Positions 12,188-22,767 of a DNA stretch of 64,000 nt are shown here, piece after piece (position 1 is the first letter of the stretch; each line of letters starts with the position of its first letter). This DNA comes from Microstegium vimineum (Eukaryota; Streptophyta; Magnoliopsida; Poales; Poaceae). The notes beneath the pieces are model-generated. The model saw only the letters and a list, made by a program, of their open reading frames with translations. It did no database searches and was not told the origin of the DNA. Made by a program: the position numbers and the translations under genes. Location of the stretch: positions 8,786,079-8,850,078 of the forward strand of contig CM039126.1 in the NCBI GenBank assembly GCA_022036555.1, written 5' to 3'.

Positions 12188-14612
12188 TTAAGTGTTCAAC
12201 AACTCAAAAGCCCTTTGAACTAGCTGGCTATCACAACTTAGAGCTGTAGGGAGCATGCCTTGTGCCTCTAGCCCCTCTTTGTTCATGTGAGGGATCTTGT
12301 ACCTATTACCTCCATTATCTTTCATAACTTCAATCATGCATGTTTGTAGTGTGAGGAATACCCTATTGAGAAGGACGAGGTTGTAGTTTTCATATTCTAT
12401 TGCCACATTCTGGATGAGCTCGTCCATGTTTCTAGATGTTGTTCTATCCGTTAGCGACTGAAGAGAAGCAAAGAAACCAAGGTCAAGGCAGTTCATATCA
12501 GGAGAATTAGGAGGTTGGTTAGTTAGGCGTATATCGAGGCCTGTTTGAGCAACTGTTGCAGCAAAACTTGCATCATCTACCAGTACATGAGAAGGAGCAT
12601 TGTCCTGTTGTATCCATATTGTCTCATGCCTTGCTTCTCTAGGCCAACGAGCTTGTATTGCTGGTATGAGTTTGTCGATCATATAAGATCTCATTGTTTT
12701 CCTATCGACCTTCGTGGTCTTTGTGATAGGTGTGCCCCTTGGTCTGTTACCACTTCTCCTTTTTGCTAGTTCATGTAACTGAAAAGAATGTTATTTCAAA
12801 TAACATAAAAGAGATTGAAAGTTTTATTCAGAGAAAGATTAGTACCACTCGCACAAAAGCCCATATGCCTAGCTTCCCATCAAAATAGCACCTCCCTTCA
12901 GCATCAAACCTAGGCTTTGCAATAGCATAATAAAACATGACTTTGTGAATGGCATTCTTATTTTGCACTGTCCTATGTGAGTCTTCTTCATCTGGATGCA
13001 TGTACATAGTCATTTTTTTCTTTGTCCCATTGAACCACTTCTCATCTGAGTGAATAATATTTTTCATGTCCTTGAACTTGGGATTATCTGGTACAACACT
13101 TGGTTCTAGCATAGAGATAACCCACTGCAGCCTTGCATGTTTGTTTTCTTCCTTTAAATAAGGCTTCAATGAGTTGGAGCGTCGTCGTAGCAAGTCTTCT
13201 TTGAACAACCTATGCAGAGAGCTTTTATTTATATTAAGAGCATTTGCTAGTGACCTTATGGTACCCCTCCTGTTTAAGGGAATATCAACAACCCTTGTGA
13301 GGTCCACTTGAATTTTTTTACGACCACAATTCTTTGGTCGCAATGATTTGACATCTACTGGTATGCCTTGTTCCAAACATTTTTTTTGCTCTCTGCCATA
13401 TCCGTTGTATTGTACGCACATGGACATTGTACTTTGCAGCAATAAGTGTTGTGTTGTCTCTTTTTAATTTGCCATTATTGCTTAGCCGAAGCAAATCTTC
13501 ATAGATGTCTTGCCTTTCTCTTTCTGTCAAGATCCTAACCATATTTGTTGCTTCTTCTTGCTGGGTTTGTTGATCTTCGTCATCATCGGAGTCGGACAAC
13601 TCCTCTTCATCAAATATGATGTCAACATCATCTGTGCACACGCCGAAGTCTTGTATGAGATCATCGAAGGTATCATGTTCTGCTTGTAAGGCAGTGTTGT
13701 CATTTCCTACAAAAAATATAGATGGTGTGTATTGTCATTAAATAATTTATCAAACTTTTTGATAGGGACAATTATTCTTGCAAACATGATTTGAACCTAA
13801 GGGAAGTAATCACCTGCATGCAGGTTGCCTTGTTGTTCTACCAGTGGATCATTCAAATTAAATGGATGGCCAACATTATCACCTGATATAGAAGCAGCTC
13901 ATGAATATGAAAGGCATTGTCACCCCCACAAGTGAGTTATGCTCCCCTCATTGCAATTTAATTTTGAACCAAAAACAAATATGAGTTGCATGCCTCACAC
14001 AAAAACTTAACTAATGTGCATTTTAATGAGAGGCTAAACCAGTTCATACTAATTTTAGAATAGACAGTGTTGCAAGTTTCAGGTGATAGATAAATAAACA
14101 CTAAAAATTCCTAGATGTTGCCTCTCATTTTAGTAGAGAGGAAGTAAACATGCCCATATTATTTTAGAACAGAGAGGTTACACAGAACAGGTGGTACAAA
14201 AAAGAGTTTCAGGTGACAAAGGATAGTAATAACTAGTGTGCTGGAGTGCTAGCTGGTGGTGTGCTAGCTCCTTCAGTAAAGGGCATGTTTGGTTGACAGA
14301 AATTTCTTGATGTTGCTTCTGATTTTTAGGACAAAAATAAGCAAGCACACTAATTTATTTGGGGGGAGAGATTTTTTAGGGGAGAGAGAGGGAGTGAGGG
14401 GTTGGATACAAGCAAATGTGCTTACCTTGATGAATTTCTGCTTGTTCGCCAATTTGATCAGGATGGAGACCAAAGTGACTAGCTCCCCCAACTTCATTTG
14501 CAACTACATCTTCGAAGGGATTATGATCCTCTTCATGTTCACCAGGCTTCTTGTTGAGATCTGGCAACTCCTTCTCTCCATGTGGTACTGTGTTCAAGTC
14601 TAGTTTTGCCAT
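12188..14612 (-). CDS. mariner-like transposase (DD39D), four exons, one frameshift
   Basis: This enzyme would cut and rejoin the ends of the surrounding element. Exons on the minus strand: 14612-14426 (starts MAKLDLNTVPHG), 13882-13814, 13706-12846 and 12778-12188. Introns begin GTAAG/GTGAT/GTACT and end CAG/TAG/CAG, and phases match throughout. The third exon carries the helix-turn-helix DNA-binding region (AAKYNVHVRTIQRIWQRAK; later ALNINKSSLHRLFKEDLL) and the first catalytic Asp in IIHSDEKWF. The fourth carries the second Asp in IQQDNAPSH and the third in NSPDMNCLD, 39 residues further, which is the plant mariner DD39D signature. In exon 3 an A8 run (complement of 13380-13387) shifts the frame by one base; A7 would restore continuity. 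The protein is about 568 residues if that base is ignored. All three catalytic residues are intact. Confidence 0.9.
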
Positions 14613-15030
14613 GGAGGATGCATGAGAGGTGAATGGTTGAAATGAGTGGAACGAAGGGACACCAGGCTTTTATTCACACAGGAGTTAGAGAAATGGCGCT
14701 GGAACCATTACTTTCAAATTTTAGTTTGCCTCTTCTGTGTAAAACTAGAGCGCACTCTATTTCTTTTGGCACCAAGTGTTGTTTGCCGCCCCTGATAGGG
14801 TGTATTTTTTCTTTTTTAAATCCAAAATAGTGACCGTGTAACTGTAGAAAAATTTGATATGACATACCACTTCTTTCTACTAGTACCGTAAAGTGAACGG
14901 TTGAAGTAGTACTAAAGTAGACTGTTGAAGTAGTACTAGTGGTACTACTCTGCGCTTGTAGTATTTTATAGAGGTGTCAAGTCTGACGGTTGATTTCTTA
15001 ATCCCTGTGCCAAATTCTAAAATGACTCAT

Positions 15031-15048
15031 ATTAGGGAACAGAGGGAG
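15031..15048 (-). repeat. right terminal inverted repeat of the mariner-like element
   Basis: Complement reads CTCCCTCTGTTCCCTAAT. It is followed by TA (15049-15050). It pairs with the left end at 9689-9706. Confidence 0.88.
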
Positions 15049-15059
15049 TAGGCTCGAAA

Positions 15060-16425
15060 GCAAGCTCGTGCACCCGCCGTAACCGAAGGTGGTGATGCCA
15101 TGCATGGACACATATACCTTAACACAAATGTGTGTGTGGTCCGAGCGAGAACGAAGCTCTGCGCCACACGTGTACGTACGTTCGGCGTTATATATAGCTA
15201 GCACGTACGGCGGCAAAACCAAGCAGCTTCCACGGTTGAACAAGCAGACATCATAATCCATGAGAGCGACATGGTGCACGCATTGCATCGACGAAACGAA
15301 GCCGGACGAGCGAGCGCGGTCCGACGTAGTGTGTCTCTCTCGATCTCATCCGATCGAGTTTCAACGACGAAAAGGGAAGTTTCGAGGAAGCACGTACTGT
15401 TGTTGAGGCTGTCGAGTGTTGGTTTAATTTCGGGCTTTTCGGCGTACTGTACTTTGGTTCCTTTCGGCGTTCCTTGCGAAAATTCGCCCAACTTGCGCGG
15501 ATGGGTGAGCTTATTGGCTCCAGAGGTTCCGTGTGCTTGCATTGCATGTCGTCTGCGTGTCGACATCGATCGGGGCACGCACAGCGGATCAGAGGTGTGT
15601 GTGCTTCTGAGAGATTGCCTTGGCTAAGCACGAAGATTACAGAACCAAGTACCAAGTGGGTATATATGTAGCACTGAGTCGTCTGACCAACAACAAAAAA
15701 AAAAGGCAAACAGCACGAAACAGCAGTTTTAGCAGGACACGTACGAGAGATATGGGCTTCGATCACGTCGTCGTGTGCTACGGCCGTAGTATCTCAGAGT
15801 TTGACGACTGACGCTCTTTATTTTTATGGAGTTATTATGATGGGCAGCTCTCGATCGATCGTGAACCATTTTCAAAGAACCCACCAACATGCGATTCTAC
15901 TGTCGGTGCCCACTGAAATAAAAATTTCAGTTCTGGACTGATATCAGATTGGTAGATGAGCGGATAATTAGGGAATTTATAGGACGGACTGGTGGAATCA
16001 GGGCACGATGATGAGCAACACAAATCGCTGCATGCATGCGTACGTATTTGACAGGTTCTAGTTGAAGAAAAGAAGGAAACTGAACACCCAGATTATCGGA
16101 CTGGACCGGGTGGAATCAGGGTACGATGACGGGTGTTCTATTTGATCATTCCTACAGGCGCCTGCACCTGGGCTTTGGTGGGCGGTGGCTGCTGCTGGCG
16201 TGGCCCCCGACAACGGTGATGCCGTCAGGTTGATCACGTATGGAAAATCTCGTGCAGCTCATTCAAAGCTGGAGCTCGGCTAATCTGCAGTCCCATTGGT
16301 GGATGGATGACTCCTCCGGTCTCCTTCCGAAGCCTCGAACTTGAGGTTGAGGATAGAGATGGAATTGCATTGTTTGGTGGACTGATAAGGGTGTCCCCAC
16401 CAGGAAGTTTAAATCGTCAGCGCTG
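15060..16425. other. intergenic, no gene supported
   Basis: A TATA-like 'ttatatatagc' occurs near 15187, but the downstream frames on both strands (15251-15766) are mutually overlapping and lack any domain. Two similar phrases with 'ggtggaatcagggcacgatga' occur near 15990 and 16107, suggesting a small local duplication. Confidence 0.35.
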
Positions 16426-16430
16426 ACGTA

Positions 16431-16684
16431 CTCCCTCCATTAAAAAAAAAAAGTCGTTCTCGCTTTCTAAAAAATCAACAAATTTTAACTTTGATCAACT
16501 ATATTTAACAAAATATTAATATTTATGGTATGTAATTAGTATCATGATCTTTGAATATACTTTAATATTAAACTTATTTAGAGATATAAATGTTACACAC
16601 ATTTTCTATAAACCTAGTCAAAGTTAAAAAAGTTTGACCCGCATGTTTCTTATAGCAGACTTTTTTTTTTTGGACCGGAGGGAG
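16431..16684. mobile_element. Stowaway MITE, 254 bp
   Basis: Starts CTCCCTCCATTAAAAAAA, ends with the complement of CTCCCTCCGGTCC, and is flanked by TA on both sides (16429-16430 and 16685-16686). The AT-rich interior contains the family-typical 'tttgatcaactatattt'-like segments. Confidence 0.9.
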
Positions 16685-17334
16685 TATTAGCTAGAAATAT
16701 TAAAAAAAAGAAACAAAGGAATGCATTAGATGTGTCAGTGACTCAGAAAACTTAGAGAACCGTGCGAGCTAGTCTCTTGAGCTCTCGCTAGCGTCGAAAT
16801 CCTTTCTATTCTCTCTCCATGTGATTGGGTAACAGCCGCTTCTAGCTAGCAGCCGGTCAACCGTTGAGAACGCCCTAAGGATTATGGGTGATTTACATCG
16901 GTAGCCCCAAGGATATCGACACTGCTTCATACCATGGATGAACGACTACTATCCCGTCAAGGCTCAAGCAATGTAAAAAAGAACACTCAGATGTTGCTTC
17001 TGGGGACTCTTTCTGTTTTGGCATCGAGGATTTCTTCATGGCCGTGCATGCACCTGCGTGCGCTTTGTTTCGGGATTATTTATTTATTTATTTATTTTTA
17101 TTTATTTATTTATTACTCTACCTCCTCCTCGTTGTCCAGCTGTCCTGCATTGTGTGTTTCCCCTCTGCTTTCTCCGTGGAACAAATGACAGGATCGACCC
17201 GGGCAAAGCGTGCGCCTTGCATACTTGGCTGGTACCAGCAGTGAGTCGCTGACATAGTGGGGCCGAGGTGCACACGCACCGTGACGCCGGTTTCCATCCT
17301 GCCGTTCCGTTCCGTTGTCCGTTTTTTCTTCTCC

Positions 17335-17340
17335 TATAAA
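17335..17340 (+). promoter_or_regulatory. TATA box of the 17.4-kb membrane-protein gene
   Basis: TATAAA, 115 bp upstream of the ATG at 17455. The intervening leader carries a TCG/TTC triplet run (17397-17430). Confidence 0.6.
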
Positions 17341-17454
17341 GATCGCCAGCCCCGGATCATTTGTCTCTTCCCCATTTCCGATCGGTTCTCCCATTCGTCG
17401 TCGTCGTCGTCGTCTTCTTCTTCTTCTTCTCACCACATCCATCTTCGATCTACC

Positions 17455-17862
17455 ATGGTTTCCCCACCCCCCGCGCTCGCCGTCGTGTACGGCTTCTCCG
17501 TCCTGCTCATCGTCTGCAGCCTCCAGCTCCTTGGAGCGGCCACCAAGATGCCAGAAGCTTCGCAGGGCGGCCTCGAGCGCCTGGCCACGACCGCCTTGGT
17601 CCCGTCGGTTCTTTCCACGCTCGTGCTCACTCCGCTGCTCTCGCTGGCGCACCTGTGGGAGGTCGGGCTTGGCGGCGCCGCCGGGGGCGGGGGCCGTCGT
17701 CTCGTGGCGGGCCTTGCCAAGGCGACCTTCCTGGCGGCGACGGTGGCTTTCCTCGCATCCGCCGTGCTGCAGTTCGCTGCCGACGGCGCTGTGGTCCAGA
17801 TCGGTGCCGACGGGCATCTCGATCGCGGCCGCGGCGACGTCGCGCGGCTCAACATAAAGTGA
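17455..17862 (+). CDS. small three-helix membrane protein, class A (divergent member), 135 residues
   Basis: Function unknown. This is a single uninterrupted exon; the ATG is in good plant context (ACCATGG) behind a TATA box. Predicted helices by inspection: about residues 7-29, 46-67 and 86-107. It shares the layout and several positions with the genes at 34492 and 43545: an MVS start, a 'KM' after helix 1 (ATKMPEAS versus EASKM), a proline-containing helix 2 (VPSVLSTLVLTPLL versus LPAVLATFALTSLL), a Gly/Ala-Arg loop, and helix 3 beginning near 'LAKATFLAAT' (versus 'LANAALAAT'). The tail after residue 108 (QIGADGHLDRGRGDVARL) is polar and peculiar to this copy. It probably sits in an endomembrane or the plasma membrane; this rests on hydrophobicity alone. 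The high GC of the exon against AT-rich flanks supports a real gene. Confidence 0.78.
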   Translation: MVSPPPALAVVYGFSVLLIVCSLQLLGAATKMPEASQGGLERLATTALVPSVLSTLVLTPLLSLAHLWEVGLGGAAGGGGRRLVAGLAKATFLAATVAFLASAVLQFAADGAVVQIGADGHLDRGRGDVARLNIK

Positions 17863-17869
17863 AGTAAGA

Positions 17870-19095
17870 ACCAATCCCCCCTTCTCCTGACTAGAAAAAA
17901 TAAGACCTGGATGGATACACAGGTGGGTTGCAGGCCCGGAAGCAGCGGCACGCCGTGCTGCTGCTGCTGTCGGACTCGCAAGCATCTGGACGATCGGACC
18001 TCTCGTCGAAGTCCGATGCTCTGTTCGCAGCTCAGCCACTCGTGTGACTGAAGAAGGAAGAAGAAGAAGGGGGGACGGGTTCTGAATATTCTATTATAAA
18101 AAAAATGTTTGGTGACCCCGTGCGTGCGGCCGTGCAAGTGAAAACACAATAGATACTTCATTTGATCATCGATACTTCTGGCCGTACTACTACTTTAAGT
18201 TTGTGCTAGTTCAATGTTGTATCCCGGTGTGTACTTTATGTTTGTATTAATTTGCCTCTGTGTGAGTTTCGTTTAAACTTGTTCTGATGCTTCTTTCTGA
18301 AGCCGGAACTTTTAGTTGTTATTAAAAAAAAATGTGTGTATGTACAGTATGTTTGTAAAATAAAATACAGCAGTTGTGCTCTTGTATGCTAAAACAGGTG
18401 ATACTTGTGATTTGGATTTGCTCTTTCTCTTTCATCAAACCATTCAGTCGCAGTATACAACTGGTGGTGGTACATAGTGCTTGAGATCAGTCATGTCCAA
18501 AAAAAAGTTCCTCATTTTTTTTTCTCTTTATAAGTACTGTATTTTTAAGGAGGGGAAAATGAGGATTTTTTTTCCGCTGTTTTGAGGAGTTATATTTCCA
18601 CTTTTCACCTGCCAGCAGCGTCAGAATCTGTCCTAAATATTTTGCCCCTTTCCCTTGGCCAGTTGACCAATAGCTTTCGTGTGTTGGATCCTTGTGACCC
18701 ACACCACTTGGTCTTGATTGTTCTTTTCCTTTCTTTGACTTGAAAGCCTTGTCCTCTTTCTTGTTGTATTATCGCTTCTTTTGTTTTCATTATGCACTCT
18801 TGCAGTAATAATTTTGTTACTGTGGGTCGGGTTCATCAAAATAGGAGAATACAATTGTTTGGCTGGTACACAAACTATCTGATTCTGACTGATTGAATAA
18901 GTTGGAAGTAGAAAGATAAATATCCTCTAGTAAAACAGTGGAAAACAGCTGCACTTCAAAGCATCAGTACCAATCAAAATCATGATGTGGATCCACGTGT
19001 GGGGGTCATGGTCCCTGATTGATCTGAGCGCCTCCATATATTTTGTTTGTAAAGGTGACATGTTTTTTTATCTACTATAGTATAAGTTCGGACAT
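17870..19095. other. 3' flank of the 17.4-kb gene and intergenic sequence
   Basis: No coding sequence recognised. The stretch ends at the insertion site of the gypsy element. Confidence 0.4.
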
Positions 19096-19103
19096 GTTGT
19101 TTA

Positions 19104-19436
19104 TGTTACGACTGTATCACGATTGCATAGAATTCGACGAGTAGCAATAGATCAGAGTTAGGGAAAGTAGTAGAAGCAAGGGGTTGGTGGAAGAAGAGGC
19201 TTGCAGAGAAGGCAAGTCAATATTACAATAACCATTCCATGCCTCTCAACTAGAGCTTCCTATTACATATAGCTGGCTTCTGCGATCACGCTGTCTCCCA
19301 ATCCGCGTCGGACACAAGAGTGCTGGGCTGTCTTGCTCTGTTGGACCGACGCAGCGCTGGCCCAGGCCCAGGCGGGTGTTCCCCTGGCGTGTCTTGTGTC
19401 GGGCGCCCAACAGTATCGGTGGGTGGGTTCGTAACA
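19104..19436 (-). repeat. 3' LTR of the gypsy element
   Basis: 333 bp, bounded by TGTTACGA / TCGTAACA. It is homologous over its full length to 24474-24813, apart from a 1-bp and a 6-bp indel. Confidence 0.97.
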
Positions 19437-22400
19437 TTCCCTCCCCCTTGCGCGCCAGGCCGATTCCAGACGGTAGCGCGAGGAAATTGTTGCTGTAGAA
19501 ACGCCAGATCCTCCCAAATAGCAAGTGAACGAGGCAAGTTAGACCATAAGATCAAGCCTTGAGAAATCGACCGAGCACCTTTAGTCACGAGACGCGTCTG
19601 AAGAATTTGCTGGGGTACACTCCACAATATAGTGTCAGACGGCGGATAACGGGTCACCGTATGATGCTTGCCGACCGATCGCTTCAGCTGGGACACATGA
19701 AAGACAGGATGTACTGACGAAGCAGCTGGTAATTCAAGACGATAGGCCACCTCTCCTACACGAGCCAGGACGCGGTATGGACCGAAAAACTTGAAGGCCA
19801 GTTTCTAGTTGCTACGGGAAGCCAAAGATGACTGCACATAGGGCTGAATCTTGACATAGACGAGATCATTGACCTGAAAATGGCGCTCCGTGCGGTGCTC
19901 ATCCGCTTGACGCTTCATGCGGAGCTTGGCCCTTTGAAGATGCTGCCTAATAACGTCGGTCATCAGTGCACGATCATTCAACCAGGTGGAGAGAGGAGTG
20001 ACTGAAGTATCTGAATCCATCGCAATGCCAAAATGACGGGGAGCAAACCCATACAGGACCTCAAAAGGGGAACGCCCCAATGCGGAATGCCAATTGGTGT
20101 TATACCAATATTCAGCCAAATCCAGCCACTAACGCCACTGATGCGGGCAAGCGTGAACAAAACAGCGCAAGAAGGTCTCGACGCACTGATTGACACGTTC
20201 CGTCTGACCATCGGATTGCGGTTGGTACGCGGTGCTCATGTGAAGTTCCACACCTGCCAACTGAAACAGCTCGCGCCAAAAGGCACTCGTGAAAATCTTG
20301 TCGCGATCGGAGACCATAGCTTGAGGCAGTCCATGAAGCTTATAAACATTGGGAAGAAACAACTGGGCCACTGATCGAGTTGTGAAAGGGTGCTTGAGGG
20401 CCAGAAATTAAGCATACATGGAAAATAAATCCACGACGACCAGAATGCAATTGAATCCATTAGAAGCTGGCAAACCTTCAATGAAGTCAAGAGAGATCAC
20501 GGACCAAGCCTGGTCGGACACTAGAAGGGGCTGCAACAGACCAGGTAGCTTGGCACGGTCGGGTTTCGCCTGCTGGCATGCCACACAAGTAGCAACAAAA
20601 GAATTGATCATCGCTTTCATACCGGTCCAGGGAAACAACTGCTTCAGACGCCTATAAGTGACAACCATGCCGGAATGTCCACCAACTGCGCTTGCATGAA
20701 CCGTAGTGATTAATTGTGTGCACAAGTCCGGAGCATGGCCAATCCAGACGCGGTTCTTGTAACGGAGTACTCCATCCTGCAAGGTGAATGGCGAAACGGC
20801 CGCCGGATCGAGAGAGATCTTGGTAAGAAGTTCTTGTGCACGTGCATCAGTGGCATACAAAGAAACCACCGTTTCCAACCACTGAGGTTGACAGACAGAG
20901 ATGGCCGCCACTTGAGGAACTGGACAACGGGACAGTGCGTCGACAACATTGTTATCGGATCCTTTGCGGTATAGAATCTTATATTGCAGACCCAGGAGCT
21001 TGGTAAAGACCTTCTGCTGCCAGATCGTATGGAGACGTTGTTCTGTCAATTGAACCAAGCTGCGGTGATCAGTAACAATGTTGAACTCAGCATGTTGCAG
21101 ATAACTGCGCCATTGATCGACCGCTAAAAGAATGTCCATGTACTCCTTTTCATACGTAGATAGTCCCTGAGAACGAGGCCCCAATGGTTTGCTAAGAAAT
21201 GCCAGCGGGTGACCATTCTGCATCAATACTGTGCCAATGCCGGTACCACTAGCATCAATTTCGACAGAGAAGGGGCGCTGAAAGTCCGGAAGTGCTAAAA
21301 CCGGAGCAGTGGTGAGCGCTTGTTTCAGAGAATCAAAGGCCAGTTGTTGTACATCAGTCCACACATAGATAGCGCCCTTGCGCAAGAGCTCAGTCAGAGG
21401 TCGGGCAATGATGCCGAAATGGCGAACGAAGCGCCTGTAGTATCCAGCGAGTCCCAAAAACTGCGGAGTTCCTTAACTGATCGCGGAGGAGGCCATTCAA
21501 CCACTGCACGGACCTTGTCAGGGTCAGTGGCCACCCCATCGGCAGAAATGACATGTCCCAAGTAGCGGACCTGACGCTGGGCGAAATGGCATTTGCTGCG
21601 CTTGACATACCACTGATCACGCTGCAGTAACAGAAAGACAGCACGCAGATGTGCGATGTGTTCTTCAAAGGTCCGACTATATATTAAGATGTCATCAAAG
21701 AAAACTAGCACACATTTGCGGAGCAATGATCTCAGAGTGGTATTCATGGCAAGCAGAAATGTAGCTGGAGCTCCAGTAAGACCGAAGGCCATCACACGAA
21801 ATTCGTAATGCCCTGAATGGGTTTGGAAGGCAGTTTTAAACTCTTCGCCTATTTGCAGACGGATCTGATGGTACCCGACTGTGAGGTCCAAACAAGAGAA
21901 CCAAGAAGCATGGGTAAGCTCATCCAACAATTCCTCAATAACTGGCACTGGGTGCTTAGCCTTGACTGTGAGTGCATTCAGCTGCCGGAAGTCCACACAG
22001 AAGCGATAAGAAGCGTCCTTCTTCTTAACTAACAGAACTGAAGAAGAAAATGGACTAACGCTAGGCTGAATGATGCCAGACTGAAGCATATCAGACACCT
22101 GACGTTCAATTTCATCTTTGATTGTAGGTGCATAGCGATACGGTTGCACTGAAAACGGATGAGCACCTGGTACGAGTGGAATGGTGTGGTCACAGTGGCG
22201 AGCTGGAGGAAACCCCGATGGAACTGAAAAGATATCCCCAAATTCCTCCAACATGGACAAGATCTCGGGTGGCAGTAGTTCATGTTCGGAAACAGTGGAA
22301 TCTAGCAACAAAGCAGATAACTGAATAATGGCACCAGTGGGCAAGGCTGACAACTCACCCTGCAGAAAACGTTGTTCCCGATCTTGAGAAATGATAAGCC

Positions 22401-22767
22401 ATTTGTTGCGCCAATCAACCTGCATTGGACTATAGCAAGTCAACCAATCCATACCCACAATCAACTCATAAGAAGGAATGGGCAGAATCTTAGCAGTCGA
22501 GCGAAATTCACACTGCTGAATAGACCACTGCAACTGTTCGATATGAGTAGAGCAACTGAGCTTGGAGCCATCCGCAACTGTAACACACAGTGCTGGCGAG
22601 AAGGAAGTCGTCCCTGATAATCTCGCAGCCAGAGAGGCACTAACAAAAGTGTGTGTACTGCCAGAGTCCAATAGGATGCGAGCAGGAAAACCTTGAACAC
22701 TACCCATAAACTGAATTGCACGAGCTAAAGATGTATCAGTGGATACCGTCAGTGAAATTGCCAAGCA
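19286..22767 (-). pseudogene. gypsy pol: protease, reverse transcriptase, RNase H, integrase (broken)
   Basis: Read on the minus strand. The aspartic protease motif ILLDSGSTHTF is near the start. Reverse transcriptase has VCVDF-type (here RFCVDFRQLN), SCLDLTVGYHQI and the catalytic VFFDDILIYS, about 357 residues into the frame that starts at 22764. RNase H begins near FSVEIDASGTGIG. The integrase has an HHCC zinc region (HASAVGGHSG ... CVACQQ) and a catalytic core through YQPQSDGQTERVN. The C-terminal part contains KLAFKFFGPYRVLARVGEVA and a chromodomain-like WEDLAFLQQQFP that runs into the LTR. Breaks: a one-base loss in an A/T run near 21455-21459 just after the RT palm, a TAA at 20408-20410, and TAGs at 20129-20131 and 19805-19807. 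The pol frame is the same as gag, separated by a TAG at 22768-22770. Confidence 0.95.
19437..19450 (-). other. polypurine tract of the gypsy element
   Basis: Complement reads CAAGGGGGAGGGAA, directly abutting the 3' LTR, where plus-strand DNA synthesis of retrotransposons is primed. Confidence 0.9.

Larger units (their letters stand above)
9689..15048 (-). mobile_element. mariner-like element with Stowaway-type ends, two convergent genes
   Basis: This is a Tc1/mariner-superfamily DNA transposon of 5,360 bp. Both termini begin CTCCCTCTGTTCC in inverted orientation (9689 and 15048), the end consensus of plant mariner-like elements and their Stowaway MITEs, and the dinucleotide TA flanks each side (9687-9688 and 15049-15050). 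Inside are the transposase gene on the minus strand (14612-12188) and a second spliced gene on the plus strand (10854-11672), arranged tail to tail. The strand given is that of the transposase. The transposase carries one apparent frameshift, so this copy may be inactive unless that is a sequencing slip. Stowaway MITEs with similar ends occur at 16431, 28139, 31244, 36380 and 54722 and could have been mobilised by such elements. Confidence 0.9.

Noticed and set aside
17113..18039. Long (308-residue) open frame on the minus strand
   Set aside because: It lies antisense to the class A-like gene at 17455 and runs through its GC-rich codons, a (CGA)n run and both UTRs. Low-complexity Arg/Gly/Glu composition and no domain; it is a shadow of the real gene.
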